A DNA stretch of 19,361 nt from Candidatus Lloydbacteria bacterium RIFCSPLOWO2_02_FULL_54_12 (GCA_001819095.1 MHLS01000058.1:1473-20833), one strand, 5' to 3'. Positions 5,745 through 14,755 are shown, counted from the first letter of the stretch. Notes: generated by a model not told the origin, from the letters alone. Program-made: numbers and translations.

Positions 5745-7793
5745 CTAGTTTTGTGCCAGCGGCAAAGAGACGGTGAAGGTGGCTCCTTTTCCGGTTGTTG
5801 AGTCAACGGCGATACTGCCGCCTGCTTCCTCGACGAACTTTTTGACGGTAAAGAGTCCGAGCCCGGTGCCCTGTATCTTCTCTCTCGTGCTTGCTCGGAA
5901 ATACGGGGTAAAAAGTTTGGAGAGGTCTTCTGCGCTCACGCCTATGCCGGTGTCTCGGATGGTGGTCTTTATGAGGTCACTTTCTGTTTGGTGCGCAATA
6001 GTTATCGTGCCGCCGTTGTTATTGTATTTGACGGCATTGTCAATTAAATTGCTGAAAATTTCTTTAAGTCGTCCGATATTGGCAAGCACGTAAGGCGGCT
6101 TTTCCGAGGGAAGATATGTTATTTTTACATTCTTTCTTGCCGCTTCCGGCCCGGACTCTTTGACAATGCCCGAAATGACGGAAGAAAGTGAAACGCGTTC
6201 GCGCTCGAGAATACCGGCATCACCCCGCGCTTTTGCCAACAGCGTATTGATCAGATCAAGCATACGCGCGTTTGCCTCCTTAATGACCTCGACGCCCTCT
6301 TTCAGTGCCTCCGGGTCCCTCGCCAGTTCTTCGGGGTCGCCGTAGAGCGCTGCGGCAGATTTTATGGCGGTCGCAGGGGCTCGCAGATCATGGATCGTCT
6401 CGGAGAGTATTTCCTCTCTTATTTTTTGCGCCTCGCGCTCTTTAGAGACGTCCCGGAAAATAATGATCGCTCCGGCAACTTTTCCCGAAGCGCTAAAGAC
6501 GGGGGCGGCGCTGTCGCCAATGCGGATTTCCGCACCGTCCTTTCGAATGAGTAGCGTGTGGTTTTCCATAGATCGCTGTTCGCCGTAGAGCATCACCTCC
6601 TCGATAAAAACGATGTTTTCTTTTTTATCCGATTCGCGGACAAACCGTACGACTTCCCGCAGAGGCCTTCCAAGCGCCTCCTCGCGGCTCCAACCCGAGA
6701 GTACTGTTGCTGATTTGTTCCACGAAATAATGTTCCATGTCCTGTCTATGGCAATGACGCCGTCGCCGATGCTCTCGAGGAGCAGTCGCTCTCTATCGCG
6801 CTGGTCCGAAATAACGGCTCGGTCCTGGAGTAGCCGATAGGTAAAGAGTCCGACGGCGAAAATAATGAGGACCCAAAGAATCGCTACCCGGCCCGCTTCT
6901 TTGTTCCTTTCAGCAAAAGCGGTGCGGGCCGGTTCGACCACCGCTACCCCCCATCCATATTGCGGTACCGGTTCGTACGCGGTCACGCGCTCTTCGTTTT
7001 CAATCGGATTAAAGAGTACCTCCACGCCGCGCTCACCCTTGAGCGTTTTTTGCACAGCCGGCACGGAGGAAAAATCCACAATATCTTCTGTCGGCAAAAG
7101 AGTGGGGTGCGCGATCAAGTGTCCTCTCTGGTCAACGATATACACGAATCCTGTGGGGCCCACGTCAATTTTTTTGCTCCACGCCGCGATGGCGTCGAGT
7201 TTTATGTTTAACAGCAGTATCCCAAGCACTGCGCCTTGTTGAGATTTGATCGGGGTTGCCACCGGAATGAGATTGTATCCCAAGGGGACCGCCGGCTTGA
7301 TCGCCTCGGCAACATACGGTTCCCAGTTTTTGCTCACTCCTTTGTAATAATCACGGTAGGAAAAATCTTTCCCCATGATGGCGGAAAGTTCCGGTGTCAG
7401 CGGCGTTGCCGCCCGAATAATACCTTGCGGATCAAAAAGAGTCGCCTGTTGGATGTAGGGAAAATCTTTTGGCACGCTTTCCATTAGCTTAATTGCCTCA
7501 TTCCATTTTCCCGATTCAACAAGTTTTTGGAACTGCACGCGGGTTGAGAGCGAAACGCCGACGTCAATAATCTTCTCCAAATTTTCCTTCGCCATTGACG
7601 CGGCGAGGTAGGCAATCGCACCTCTGCGCTCAAGGGCAAGAGTGTTGTGGTCGCGAAACACCCCAAGGGTTGTGTAAATTGCGGCGATAACCAACGGCAA
7701 AATGATTAGCAACAACAACCAAAACACCGACAATCTTTTTGTTGTTTTTGCAAAAACGGAATGGCTCAAGGGCGCGTTGGTTTTTGGTGACAT
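5745..7793 (-). CDS. membrane sensor histidine kinase with Cache, PAS, HisKA and HATPase domains
   Basis: 682 residues. Order: TM1 (about 22-43), extracytoplasmic double-Cache-type ligand domain (45-290), TM2 (303-320), PAS domain (about 335-450), HisKA dimerisation domain with the phosphoacceptor in IHDLRAP (His468), then HATPase with N box (NLIDNAVKY, 582-590), G1 (DTGIG, 614-618), F box (LFTPYF) and G2 (GTGLGL, 642-647). The position four after the His, normally Thr or Asn in HisKA proteins with phosphatase activity, is Ala, so phosphatase activity may be weak (inference). No response regulator is adjacent, so this is an orphan kinase here. It lies 100 bases downstream of the pyrophosphatase gene on the same strand. 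No clear Shine-Dalgarno site precedes the ATG. Confidence 0.9.
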   Translation of the reverse strand: MSPKTNAPLSHSVFAKTTKRLSVFWLLLLIILPLVIAAIYTTLGVFRDHNTLALERRGAIAYLAASMAKENLEKIIDVGVSLSTRVQFQKLVESGKWNEAIKLMESVPKDFPYIQQATLFDPQGIIRAATPLTPELSAIMGKDFSYRDYYKGVSKNWEPYVAEAIKPAVPLGYNLIPVATPIKSQQGAVLGILLLNIKLDAIAAWSKKIDVGPTGFVYIVDQRGHLIAHPTLLPTEDIVDFSSVPAVQKTLKGERGVEVLFNPIENEERVTAYEPVPQYGWGVAVVEPARTAFAERNKEAGRVAILWVLIIFAVGLFTYRLLQDRAVISDQRDRERLLLESIGDGVIAIDRTWNIISWNKSATVLSGWSREEALGRPLREVVRFVRESDKKENIVFIEEVMLYGEQRSMENHTLLIRKDGAEIRIGDSAAPVFSASGKVAGAIIIFRDVSKEREAQKIREEILSETIHDLRAPATAIKSAAALYGDPEELARDPEALKEGVEVIKEANARMLDLINTLLAKARGDAGILERERVSLSSVISGIVKESGPEAARKNVKITYLPSEKPPYVLANIGRLKEIFSNLIDNAVKYNNNGGTITIAHQTESDLIKTTIRDTGIGVSAEDLSKLFTPYFRASTREKIQGTGLGLFTVKKFVEEAGGSIAVDSTTGKGATFTVSLPLAQN

Positions 7794-7868
7794 GGGGGTC
7801 GAGAAAACGGAAAGTGTCCGTCGAGATTCTCTGGCGCGTTCAGTGTACCACCGTTGTTCCCGTCACAA

Positions 7869-7887
7869 TACAAAGCCAAACCTTGTA
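7869..7887. repeat. degenerate 19-base palindrome of the AAGGTC family
   Basis: On the minus strand TACAAGGTTTGGCTTTGTA, matching TACAAGGTCCGACCTTGTA at 15 of 19 positions. It still forms a 7-bp stem with one G-U pair and a five-base loop. It begins seven bases beyond the pyrophosphatase stop codon, a terminator-like position, but only a short T-rich stretch follows. Confidence 0.45.
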
Positions 7888-7893
7888 CGATTT

Positions 7894-9891
7894 CTACGCG
7901 GCGATCATGCCCACGATGAGGAGTGCAACGATGTTGAGCACTTTGATCATCGGATTGATAGCGGGGCCGGCCGTGTCCTTGTACGGATCGCCGACGGTGT
8001 CGCCGGTCACCGCTGCTTTGTGCGCGTCGCTCCCTTTCCCGCCGAAGTTTCCCTGTTCGATGTACTTCTTTGCGTTGTCCCATGCGCCGCCGCCGGTTGT
8101 CATCGAAATGGCAACGAAGAGTCCCGTCACGATGCTTCCCACCAAGAGTCCGCCGAGCGCTTCTGGTCCGAGAATGAAACCGACCAAGACCGGCGCAAGC
8201 ACGGGGATGAGCGCGGGGACAATCATCTCTTTGAGCGCCGCCGCAGTGACGATACCGACTGCCTTTGAATAGTCGGGGCGTCCGGTGCCGTCCATGATCC
8301 CCTTGATCTCCCTAAACTGTCTCCGCACTTCTTCGACGACGTTCCCTGCCGTTTTTCCGACCGCTTCCATGCAGAGTGCGGCGAAGTAGTAGGGGAGGAG
8401 TCCGCCGATGAAGAGACCGACGATGACGTACGGATCGCCGAGTTCAAAGACAAGTTTTTTCCCGAGCGCTTCGAACTCTTGTGTATATGAGGCGAAGAGC
8501 ACAAGTGCGGCGAGTCCTGCGGAGCCGATGGCGTAGCCTTTGGTCACCGCTTTCGTGGTGTTCCCCACCGCATCTAACGGGTCCGTGACCGCACGCACTT
8601 CCGCGGGGAGTTCGGCCATTTCCGCGATGCCGCCCGCATTGTCGGTGATCGGACCGAAGGTGTCGATGGCGATGATCACGCCGGCCAAGGAGAGCATGCT
8701 CATTGCCGCGACCGCGATACCGTAAATCCCTGCAAAGTGGTGTGCGACTAAGATGCCGACGACGATGGTAATGACGGGAAGCGCCGTCGCCTTCATGGAG
8801 ATGGCGAGCCCTTGGATGATGTTCGTGCCGTGGCCCGAAGTCGACGCTTTTGCGATCGACTGGACGGGTGCATGATTCGTCCCCGTGTAGTAGTCGGTGA
8901 TGACGACCAAGAGTCCCGTTACGATAAGGCCGACCAAAGCGGTGATGAAGAGGTCACCCGACGAATAGAGCGGGTTTCCGGACATCAGCTTGTCGGTTAC
9001 CGGATAGAATGCCGCCGCCGCGACGATGCCCGAGACGACAAGCGCTTTATAGAGCGCACCCATGATGTTCTCTGATTTTCCGAGTTTCACGAACCACGTG
9101 CCGATGATCGAGGCCACGATAGAAACGCCGCCCAAGACGAGCGGGTAGAGGACCGCGTTCGGGAAGTCCGGAAAGAGAAGTGATCCGAGGAGCATTGCGG
9201 CGATTGAAGTGACCGCGTAGGTCTCAAAGAGATCGGCGGCCATGCCCGCACAGTCGCCGACGTTATCGCCGACATTGTCCGCGATAACGGCCGGATTTCT
9301 CGGATCGTCTTCGGGAATACCCGCCTCGACTTTTCCCACGAGGTCGGCGCCGACGTCAGCGGCTTTCGTGAAGATGCCGCCGCCCAATCGCGCGAAGACC
9401 GAGATCAAGCTCGCGCCGAAACCGAGACCGATGAGCGACTTCACGTCGCCGGTCCACTGGAAAAAGACGGCAATCGAAAGGAGCGCGAGCCCGACCACCA
9501 TGAGTCCGGTGACGGCGCCTCCTTTGAACGCGACATCAAGCGCCGGCGCCAATCCGCCTTTCGCCGCTTCGGCGGTGCGCACGTTCGCGCGCACCGAGAC
9601 GTTCATGCCGATATAACCGGCAAGTGCAGAAGAAAAAGCGCCGACCAGAAATCCCATACCGGTCGTGAGGCCGAACGCGTACCACAAGAGCGCGAAAATG
9701 ACGAGTGCAATCGGGGCGATGACGCGGTACTGTTTGTTCAGGTACGCCTCGGCGCCCTCGCGGATCGCGTTTGAGATCTCCTGCATGCGTGCGCTTCCTG
9801 CGCTTTTGTTCAAAATACTCTTGGCGGTTCCGAGGCCGTATAAAATAGCGAACACGGAACTTCCGATCGCGAACATACTATAGATACCCAT
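7894..9891 (-). CDS. hppA: membrane-bound proton-translocating pyrophosphatase, K+-independent type
   Basis: 665 residues, full length, about 16 membrane segments. It couples pyrophosphate hydrolysis to ion pumping across the cytoplasmic membrane. The active-site signature DNVGDNVGDCAGMAADLFE is at about 205-223, with TKAADVGADLVGKVE before it and GDTVGDPYKDTAGPA near the C-terminus. GNTTKAVTKG (about 446-455) has Lys at the position where K+-dependent enzymes have Ala; that Lys marks K+-independent H+-pumping enzymes. It lies 57 bases downstream of nusA and 100 bases upstream of the sensor kinase, probably one transcript. In an organism with reduced metabolism it could recover energy from biosynthetic pyrophosphate. 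Confidence 0.95.
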   Translation of the reverse strand: MGIYSMFAIGSSVFAILYGLGTAKSILNKSAGSARMQEISNAIREGAEAYLNKQYRVIAPIALVIFALLWYAFGLTTGMGFLVGAFSSALAGYIGMNVSVRANVRTAEAAKGGLAPALDVAFKGGAVTGLMVVGLALLSIAVFFQWTGDVKSLIGLGFGASLISVFARLGGGIFTKAADVGADLVGKVEAGIPEDDPRNPAVIADNVGDNVGDCAGMAADLFETYAVTSIAAMLLGSLLFPDFPNAVLYPLVLGGVSIVASIIGTWFVKLGKSENIMGALYKALVVSGIVAAAAFYPVTDKLMSGNPLYSSGDLFITALVGLIVTGLLVVITDYYTGTNHAPVQSIAKASTSGHGTNIIQGLAISMKATALPVITIVVGILVAHHFAGIYGIAVAAMSMLSLAGVIIAIDTFGPITDNAGGIAEMAELPAEVRAVTDPLDAVGNTTKAVTKGYAIGSAGLAALVLFASYTQEFEALGKKLVFELGDPYVIVGLFIGGLLPYYFAALCMEAVGKTAGNVVEEVRRQFREIKGIMDGTGRPDYSKAVGIVTAAALKEMIVPALIPVLAPVLVGFILGPEALGGLLVGSIVTGLFVAISMTTGGGAWDNAKKYIEQGNFGGKGSDAHKAAVTGDTVGDPYKDTAGPAINPMIKVLNIVALLIVGMIAA

Positions 9892-9903
9892 AAGTGTGTG
9901 AAT

Positions 9904-9915
9904 GTTATTAATAAC
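9904..9915. promoter_or_regulatory. 12-base perfect palindrome upstream of hppA
   Basis: GTTATTAATAAC, twelve bases upstream of the hppA ATG, in the 57-base nusA-hppA spacer. A small hairpin GGTCA-loop-TGACC (minus strand, about 9925-9945) lies between it and the nusA stop. Either could affect hppA expression; no firm promoter is seen. Confidence 0.3.
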
Positions 9916-9948
9916 GCACCTCGATGGTCACAGGACGATGACCGTGTA

Positions 9949-11313
9949 TTACTTTTCTTCGGTATTCGTGTTTTCGGCGACGACGCTCTTGTCGTCGGCC
10001 GTAGCCTCTTCGGGCGTGTCGACTTCTTCATTGGGTACACCCTCGCCGACCGATTCGACGAATTCCTTCACCTCTTCCTCCGGAGTTTCCGCCGTCTCTT
10101 TGGCGAGCGGTGCGTCCGGTTCGGCGAGGTATTCCTCTCCTGCGGTCGATTTGATGTCGATGCGGAAGCCGGTCAGCTTCGCGGCAAGACGCACATTCTG
10201 TCCGCCGCGGCCTATAGCGAGCGAGAGCTGGTCGGGCATCACTTCGACGACCGCGCGGCGCTCTTCGGCGTTCGTGACGACGCTCCGCACCTTGGCCGGC
10301 GAGAGGGCATCGGCGATGAATTTCTCCACTTCCGGCGACCATTCGATGACGTCGATCTTCTCTCCGCCCAACTCCGAGATGACGGTGGCGACGCGTACGC
10401 CACGCTGGCCGACGCAGGAGCCGACGGGGTCGACATGGCTGTCGTTCGAATGGACGGCAATCTTCGTGCGCGAGCCCGCCTCGCGTGCGATCTCTTTCAA
10501 CTCCACGACGCCGTTTGCGACCTCGGGCGCCTCAAGAGAAAAGAGGGCACGGACGAAATTCGGATGTGCGCGCGAGAGCCGGAGATTGATGCCGCGCGGC
10601 GATTCTTCAATCGAGTACAAGTAGCTCCTGATGCGCTCTGCCGCGCGGTAGCGCTCGCCGGGGATCTGGTCTTCGTAGGCAAGAAGCCCGGTCGCACGCC
10701 CGAGATCGATGAAGATGTTCCCGCGTTCGATGCGCTGAACGATGCCGGTCACGATCTCCTCGCCGCGCTGTGCGAACTCGTCGAGCACCGAAAGCTTTTC
10801 CGCTTCACGGATCTTCTGGATGATGACCTGCTTCGCCGTCTGTGCCGCGATACGTCCGTAGTCGTCCTTTGCATCCAATGGGAAGATGAGCTCTTCGCCT
10901 AGGACCGCGTCCTTCTTGATGAGCTTCGCGTCGGCAAGCATGATGTGATGTTCCGGATTGAAACGCACACGCGCATCGACACCCTCCTCTCCTTCGCCCG
11001 GTGCGGGAATGAGCGGTAGCGGCTCGGGTTCTCTCCCGCGCCCGTATTGTCTTCCTTCATTTTCTTCCTCCTCTTCTCCTTCGACCGGCATGCGTACCAA
11101 GGTGTCGTCGACGACGACCTTCACCTGTATGAAGTCGGTCTTCCCCGTGTCCATGTCGAGTTTGGCGCGGATGATCTGTCCTCGCTTCCCGTAATCTTTC
11201 TTATAGGCGGCGGCGAGTGCGGCCTCGATCGCGTCGATAATCTTGTCTTTCGAGATGCCGCGCTCCTGCTCTAACTGTTCGAGTGCGCTCTTCATTGTTT
11301 TGAGATCCAACAT
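9949..11313 (-). CDS. nusA: transcription termination/antitermination factor NusA
   Basis: 454 residues. The N-terminal RNA polymerase-binding domain begins at LEQERGISKDKIIDAIEAALAAAYKKDYG. It is interrupted at about 75-112 by an acidic, Gly/Pro-rich insertion. The S1 domain follows (about 185-255, IVTGIVQRIERGNIFIDLGRA), then KH1 and KH2 (PVGSCVGQRGVRV and LAIGRGGQNVRLAAKLTG). The last 55 residues are an acidic tail. NusA binds RNA polymerase and RNA hairpins and tunes pausing and termination. The usual neighbours rimP and infB are absent. No Shine-Dalgarno site precedes the ATG. The leader contains an intrinsic terminator (11355-11387) that may give feedback control. Confidence 0.95.
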   Translation of the reverse strand: MLDLKTMKSALEQLEQERGISKDKIIDAIEAALAAAYKKDYGKRGQIIRAKLDMDTGKTDFIQVKVVVDDTLVRMPVEGEEEEENEGRQYGRGREPEPLPLIPAPGEGEEGVDARVRFNPEHHIMLADAKLIKKDAVLGEELIFPLDAKDDYGRIAAQTAKQVIIQKIREAEKLSVLDEFAQRGEEIVTGIVQRIERGNIFIDLGRATGLLAYEDQIPGERYRAAERIRSYLYSIEESPRGINLRLSRAHPNFVRALFSLEAPEVANGVVELKEIAREAGSRTKIAVHSNDSHVDPVGSCVGQRGVRVATVISELGGEKIDVIEWSPEVEKFIADALSPAKVRSVVTNAEERRAVVEVMPDQLSLAIGRGGQNVRLAAKLTGFRIDIKSTAGEEYLAEPDAPLAKETAETPEEEVKEFVESVGEGVPNEEVDTPEEATADDKSVVAENTNTEEK

Positions 11314-11354
11314 GTCGTGATGATGAGTGATAAATAATAAGGCAAAAATATCTT

Positions 11355-11387
11355 AAAAAAAGCGACAGGATACCGTAGTACCCTGTC
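11355..11387 (-). terminator. intrinsic terminator in the nusA leader (candidate attenuator)
   Basis: On the minus strand GACAGGGTAC, loop TACG, GTATCCTGTC (stem 11364-11387, ten pairs with one G-U), then GC and seven T residues (11355-11361). The loop is of the very stable C(UACG)G class. It lies between the predicted nusA promoter and the nusA start codon, 41 bases upstream of the ATG, so nusA transcripts must read through it. Confidence 0.75.
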
Positions 11388-11424
11388 TTTCTCTCTGTGA
11401 CTACCCGACTGTACCGAAGCCCTA

Positions 11425-11452
11425 AGCGTAGCAAACCCTTTCGCATTGTCAA
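11425..11452 (-). promoter_or_regulatory. candidate nusA promoter
   Basis: Minus strand TTGACA (11447-11452), 16-base spacer, TACGCT (11425-11430) with TGC immediately before it (extended -10). It overlaps the oppositely directed pilB promoter. The -10 match is weak. Confidence 0.45.
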
Positions 11453-11467
11453 TAGCCCCTATATAAT
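11440..11467 (+). promoter_or_regulatory. candidate pilB promoter
   Basis: TTCGCA (11440-11445), 16-base spacer, TATAAT (11462-11467, perfect -10). The transcript would start about ten bases before the ATG at 11485, leaving GAGAGGAA (11469-11476) at its extreme 5' end as a possible ribosome binding site. Confidence 0.55.
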
Positions 11468-11484
11468 AGAGAGGAATTCCCTCT

Positions 11485-13236
11485 ATGCTCGTCCAGGAAG
11501 ACAAACTGAAAAAATTCATTCTCGACTCGGGATTGGCGTCCCGTGCGGAGGTTGCCGCCGCGGAAAAAGAGGCCGAAAAAGCGGGCGGCTCGGTCGGCGA
11601 CGTCTTGGTGAAAGGCGGGAAGCTCTCCTCGGACGATCTTCGCCGCGTGCAAGCGTACATCCTCGGTATCCCTTTCGTCGATCTCAAAGTACAGAAGATC
11701 GACTTTGACACGCTCTCCCTCATACCGGAGCCAATCGCGCGCAAGCACAATGTCGTCGCATTCCGGAAGACCGCGTCGGGGCTCGAGGTCGCCATGCTCG
11801 ACGTCGACGACCTTGAAGCGATTGATTTCGTACGGAAGAAAGTGGGGACGCGCATCTTGACGCGCTTGACCGACGTCGAGTCGATCAAGAATGTTCTCCT
11901 CCAGTATCAGAAGTCGCTCAAGGCGGAGTTCGGCGACATCATTCAGCAGGATGCGCAGTCCATCAAAGCGGTCTCCGAGAGCGAGGACACGCCGGTGTCG
12001 GAGAAGGACCTGAAGAAGTTGGCCGAGGATCTCCCTGTGGTGCGCATCGTCGACACGCTCTTGAATCACGCCATCATTCAGAACGCGTCCGACATCCACA
12101 TCGAGCCGATGGAAAATCAATTGCTCATCCGCTACCGTATCGACGGCATCCTCCACGATGCGATGGTCTTGCCGCGCGACTCGGCGCCGGGCATCACCGC
12201 GCGCATCAAGGTGCTTTCGAACTTGAAGTTGGACGAAAAACGCCTTCCGCAGGACGGCCGCTTCAAGATCGAGTTCAACAACGAGAAGGTGTCCTTCCGC
12301 GTATCGACACTCCCCACGCATCACGGCGAGAAGACGGTCATGCGTCTTCTGCGCGAAGCGTCGGGCGGCTTTTCGCTCGAATCGCTCGGTTTTCACGGTG
12401 CGGGACTTGAGGCACTCCACAATGCGATGAAACAGCGCGTCGGCATGCTCTTGGTCACCGGTCCTACCGGCTCCGGTAAAACGACGACACTTTATACCGC
12501 GCTCGACATTCTCAATACCGCCGACGTGAATATCTCGACCGTCGAGGACCCGATCGAATATCAGATGCCCCGCATCAATCAAACGCAGGTGAAGCCGGAG
12601 ATCGGGCTCACGTTCGCCAATGGTCTCCGCGCCCTTCTGCGTCAGGACCCCGACATCATCATGGTGGGAGAGATTCGCGACGGCGAGACGGCGTCCTTGG
12701 GCATCAATGCCGCCTTGACGGGCCACCTTGTGCTCTCTACCTTACACACCAACTCTGCCGCCGGCGCCATTCCGCGCTTCATCGACATGGGCGCCGAGCC
12801 TTTTCTCATCATCTCGACGGTGAACGTCATCGTCGCCCAGCGCCTCGTGCGTAAACTCTGCGGCGCGAAGGATAAGTATTTTCTCACGAAGTCCGAGATC
12901 GAGGCGTTGAGCAAAAAGGCGGACCTCGAACGCGTCTTGAAGGCGCTTATCGAAGAAGGCATCGTCCCGAAAGGGACCGACTGGGACGAAGTCCCGCTCT
13001 ACAAGCCGAAGCCCAGCCTCGAATGCGAAGAGGGGTACAAAGGGCGTATCGGCATTCACGAGGTCTTGAAGATGACGCCGGGCATCAGAAGTCACGTCAT
13101 CGTGAACTCGCCGGCCGAGAAGATCGAGGAGCAGGCGCGGAAGGAGGGGATGTTGACGATGTTGGAAGACGGACTATTCAAAGCGGCGAATGGTATGACC
13201 ACCATAGAAGAAGTCTTCCGCGTGGTGAGCGAATAA
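11485..13236 (+). CDS. pilB: type IV pilus assembly ATPase PilB (GspE/PulE family)
   Basis: 583 residues. The N-terminal MshEN domain (about 1-145) is of the type that binds cyclic-di-GMP in some relatives. The ATPase has Walker A GPTGSGKTT (326-334), the Asp box (STVEDPIEYQ), Walker B DPDIIMVGEIRD (388-399) and the His box (LTGHLVLSTLHTNSA). It powers pilus assembly at the cytoplasmic membrane. The zinc-binding loop of the family normally holds four Cys; only Cys459 (RKLCGAKD) and Cys514 (ECEEGYKGR) remain and the interval is lengthened, so metal binding is probably lost. No other pilus genes are adjacent. Confidence 0.95.
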   Translation: MLVQEDKLKKFILDSGLASRAEVAAAEKEAEKAGGSVGDVLVKGGKLSSDDLRRVQAYILGIPFVDLKVQKIDFDTLSLIPEPIARKHNVVAFRKTASGLEVAMLDVDDLEAIDFVRKKVGTRILTRLTDVESIKNVLLQYQKSLKAEFGDIIQQDAQSIKAVSESEDTPVSEKDLKKLAEDLPVVRIVDTLLNHAIIQNASDIHIEPMENQLLIRYRIDGILHDAMVLPRDSAPGITARIKVLSNLKLDEKRLPQDGRFKIEFNNEKVSFRVSTLPTHHGEKTVMRLLREASGGFSLESLGFHGAGLEALHNAMKQRVGMLLVTGPTGSGKTTTLYTALDILNTADVNISTVEDPIEYQMPRINQTQVKPEIGLTFANGLRALLRQDPDIIMVGEIRDGETASLGINAALTGHLVLSTLHTNSAAGAIPRFIDMGAEPFLIISTVNVIVAQRLVRKLCGAKDKYFLTKSEIEALSKKADLERVLKALIEEGIVPKGTDWDEVPLYKPKPSLECEEGYKGRIGIHEVLKMTPGIRSHVIVNSPAEKIEEQARKEGMLTMLEDGLFKAANGMTTIEEVFRVVSE

Positions 13237-13418
13237 CTTTGCGCACTACTCGTTTTTCCCAACCTCGGATTCGGAGGACGTACTACGCGTGTGCTCTCGC
13301 GAATGTCGAGTTGGTCAAGAACTTCGTTTTGCATCAAAATTCTTCCTCCTACCACTTCGTCATCATTAGGTGAAGTTGGAATACAAAAAACGACCTCGAG
13401 CGAGGTCGTTGGTGCTGA
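13237..13418. other. convergent intergenic spacer
   Basis: Between pilB (plus) and the oxidoreductase gene (minus). Apart from the minus-strand terminator at 13385-13410, I see no gene and no convincing plus-strand terminator for pilB. Confidence 0.6.
13385..13410 (-). terminator. intrinsic terminator of the oxidoreductase gene
   Basis: Perfect 9-bp stem AACGACCTC (13389-13397) and GAGGTCGTT (13402-13410) around a four-base loop. On the minus strand it ends in six T residues. It starts nine bases after the stop codon. Confidence 0.9.
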
Positions 13419-14564
13419 CTATTTGGAGCATACCGCGTGGGTTTCGTCCACGGTGATGCCGCGCTTCGCGAATTCGTCGACGACCATTTTCGGGTCGAGG
13501 GATTCCACTGCATGCACGCCGCCCACCGTGAGTCGCTCCGTTGCGGCGATGAGGGCGATCGATGCGTGGAAGCCGGTCAGCCTTTGCATGGCGGTGAAGC
13601 CCGTCACCGCGTCGTAGCGGTCGACGACCTCGGCGATCACGGTCAATGCTTTGCCGTCTTTGGTGAGGCCATGCCCGTGTACGCTCACGATGCCGATATC
13701 TTCCGGATCGTGGGGCGATGCGCGCTCCTTCGACTCGAATTCTTTCAGACCGTCTGCGAGTCTTCCTTCCTTCGTGAGATCCCGGAGGATCTTCCAGTGC
13801 CCGGGATAGCGCAAGGTCTTATACTCGAGCGTCCGGAGCGTCGGATACTTCGCTTGGAGCGTCCACGGTGCCGTCGAAAGTCCGCCGGAAGTGTGTGTCG
13901 CTTCGAGGAGGCCGATCTCCGGTAACGCTATCTCTTCGAACGAGAACAAGGTCGACATCTGCGTGACCTCGCCGTCGTTGATGATGTCCGCGTATCCGGA
14001 GCATTCGTTGACGAGTCCGGAGAGTGCGAACGGAAAGTGGTAGCCCAAGGGCGGCTTCGGCCTTTGCGGGATCCCTCCGCAGTAGATCGTGAGCTTCTCC
14101 GGCCGCGCGAACTGCCCGAGCACGTGACAGGCGAGGTTGACGTCGAAGCCCGGCGCCATTCCGCAGTCGGGGATGATCGAGACGCATACGGATGCCGCTT
14201 GCCGATGGAGTTCGTGTTGTTTCAAGACGACGCCCGTGTTTCCGCCTAGGTCGACCATGTGACAGCCGTTCTCGATGGCGGTCTTTGTGAGCGCGTGATT
14301 GAGCGCGTAGTGCATTGCGCCGACGAAGCCGTCGATGCCCCAGAGTACGCGCCGCATTTCCATTGAGTCGGCGACGTCGATCCGAAGCGATCGGACGACT
14401 TTTTTCCCGAGCAGGTCGTTGACTTCCACCTCGGCACTTCCCGCCGCGTACGGGTCCCTATCTGCGATCAGGACCTCGGATGCGTTTCCGAATCGTGCGA
14501 GGTCATACGCCGCCGCCCGCCCTTGTCTTCCCGCGCCGAACACGGCATAACGCCTTTCTTTCAT
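13419..14564 (-). CDS. saccharopine dehydrogenase-like NAD(P)-dependent oxidoreductase
   Basis: 381 residues. An N-terminal Rossmann fold starts at RYAVFGAGRQGRAAAYDL (GAGRQG at 10-15), and the family-typical DLGGNTGVV and IIPDCGMAPGFDVNLA follow. The saccharopine dehydrogenase/lysine dehydrogenase group interconverts lysine-linked amino and keto compounds; the substrate here is not evident. I chose the ATG at 14564 because AAGGAGA lies eight bases upstream; an ATG ten codons earlier lacks such a site. This is one of few genes here with a strong Shine-Dalgarno site. It is a single-gene unit with its own terminator. Confidence 0.8.
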   Translation of the reverse strand: MKERRYAVFGAGRQGRAAAYDLARFGNASEVLIADRDPYAAGSAEVEVNDLLGKKVVRSLRIDVADSMEMRRVLWGIDGFVGAMHYALNHALTKTAIENGCHMVDLGGNTGVVLKQHELHRQAASVCVSIIPDCGMAPGFDVNLACHVLGQFARPEKLTIYCGGIPQRPKPPLGYHFPFALSGLVNECSGYADIINDGEVTQMSTLFSFEEIALPEIGLLEATHTSGGLSTAPWTLQAKYPTLRTLEYKTLRYPGHWKILRDLTKEGRLADGLKEFESKERASPHDPEDIGIVSVHGHGLTKDGKALTVIAEVVDRYDAVTGFTAMQRLTGFHASIALIAATERLTVGGVHAVESLDPKMVVDEFAKRGITVDETHAVCSK

Positions 14565-14650
14565 CGCGGAATCTCCTTCAGTATGAAAAAACACTCCGTC
14601 ATCAGCTTAGCGCGAAATGCCCGTTGTGCAACTTGCGTTTCCGCCAAAAG

Positions 14651-14676
14651 TGGTACGTCGTAAGTACACCGTACCA
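14651..14676. repeat. 7-base inverted repeat
   Basis: TGGTACG (14651-14657) and CGTACCA (14670-14676) around 12 bases, in the spacer between the HIT-like gene and the oxidoreductase gene. It could be an operator or transcript hairpin; no T-run follows on either strand. Confidence 0.35.
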
Positions 14677-14698
14677 TCCGCGGATAGGACGCCGAAGC

Positions 14699-14742
14699 AC
14701 AAGGTCGGACCTTAGGAACCGATGTTCAAGGACCGACCTTGT
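14699..14742. repeat. palindromic repeat (copy 3)
   Basis: ACAAGGTCGGACCTT (14699-14713) and AAGGACCGACCTTGT (14728-14742) pair with one A-A mismatch; GAAC and GTTC extend the stem inward after a bulge. It lies just beyond the HIT-like gene stop codon, in terminator position, but no T-run follows, unlike copy 1. Confidence 0.65.
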
Positions 14743-14755
14743 ATGTGTGGTTGGG

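Noticed and set aside
11449..12726. 425-residue minus-strand frame opposite pilB
   Set aside because: Shadow frame produced by the GC-rich codon use of pilB; it shows no recognisable domain.
14599..14605. CTGATGA on the minus strand upstream of the oxidoreductase gene
   Set aside because: No GAAA partner follows at stem II distance and no flanking helices form, so it is a chance match.
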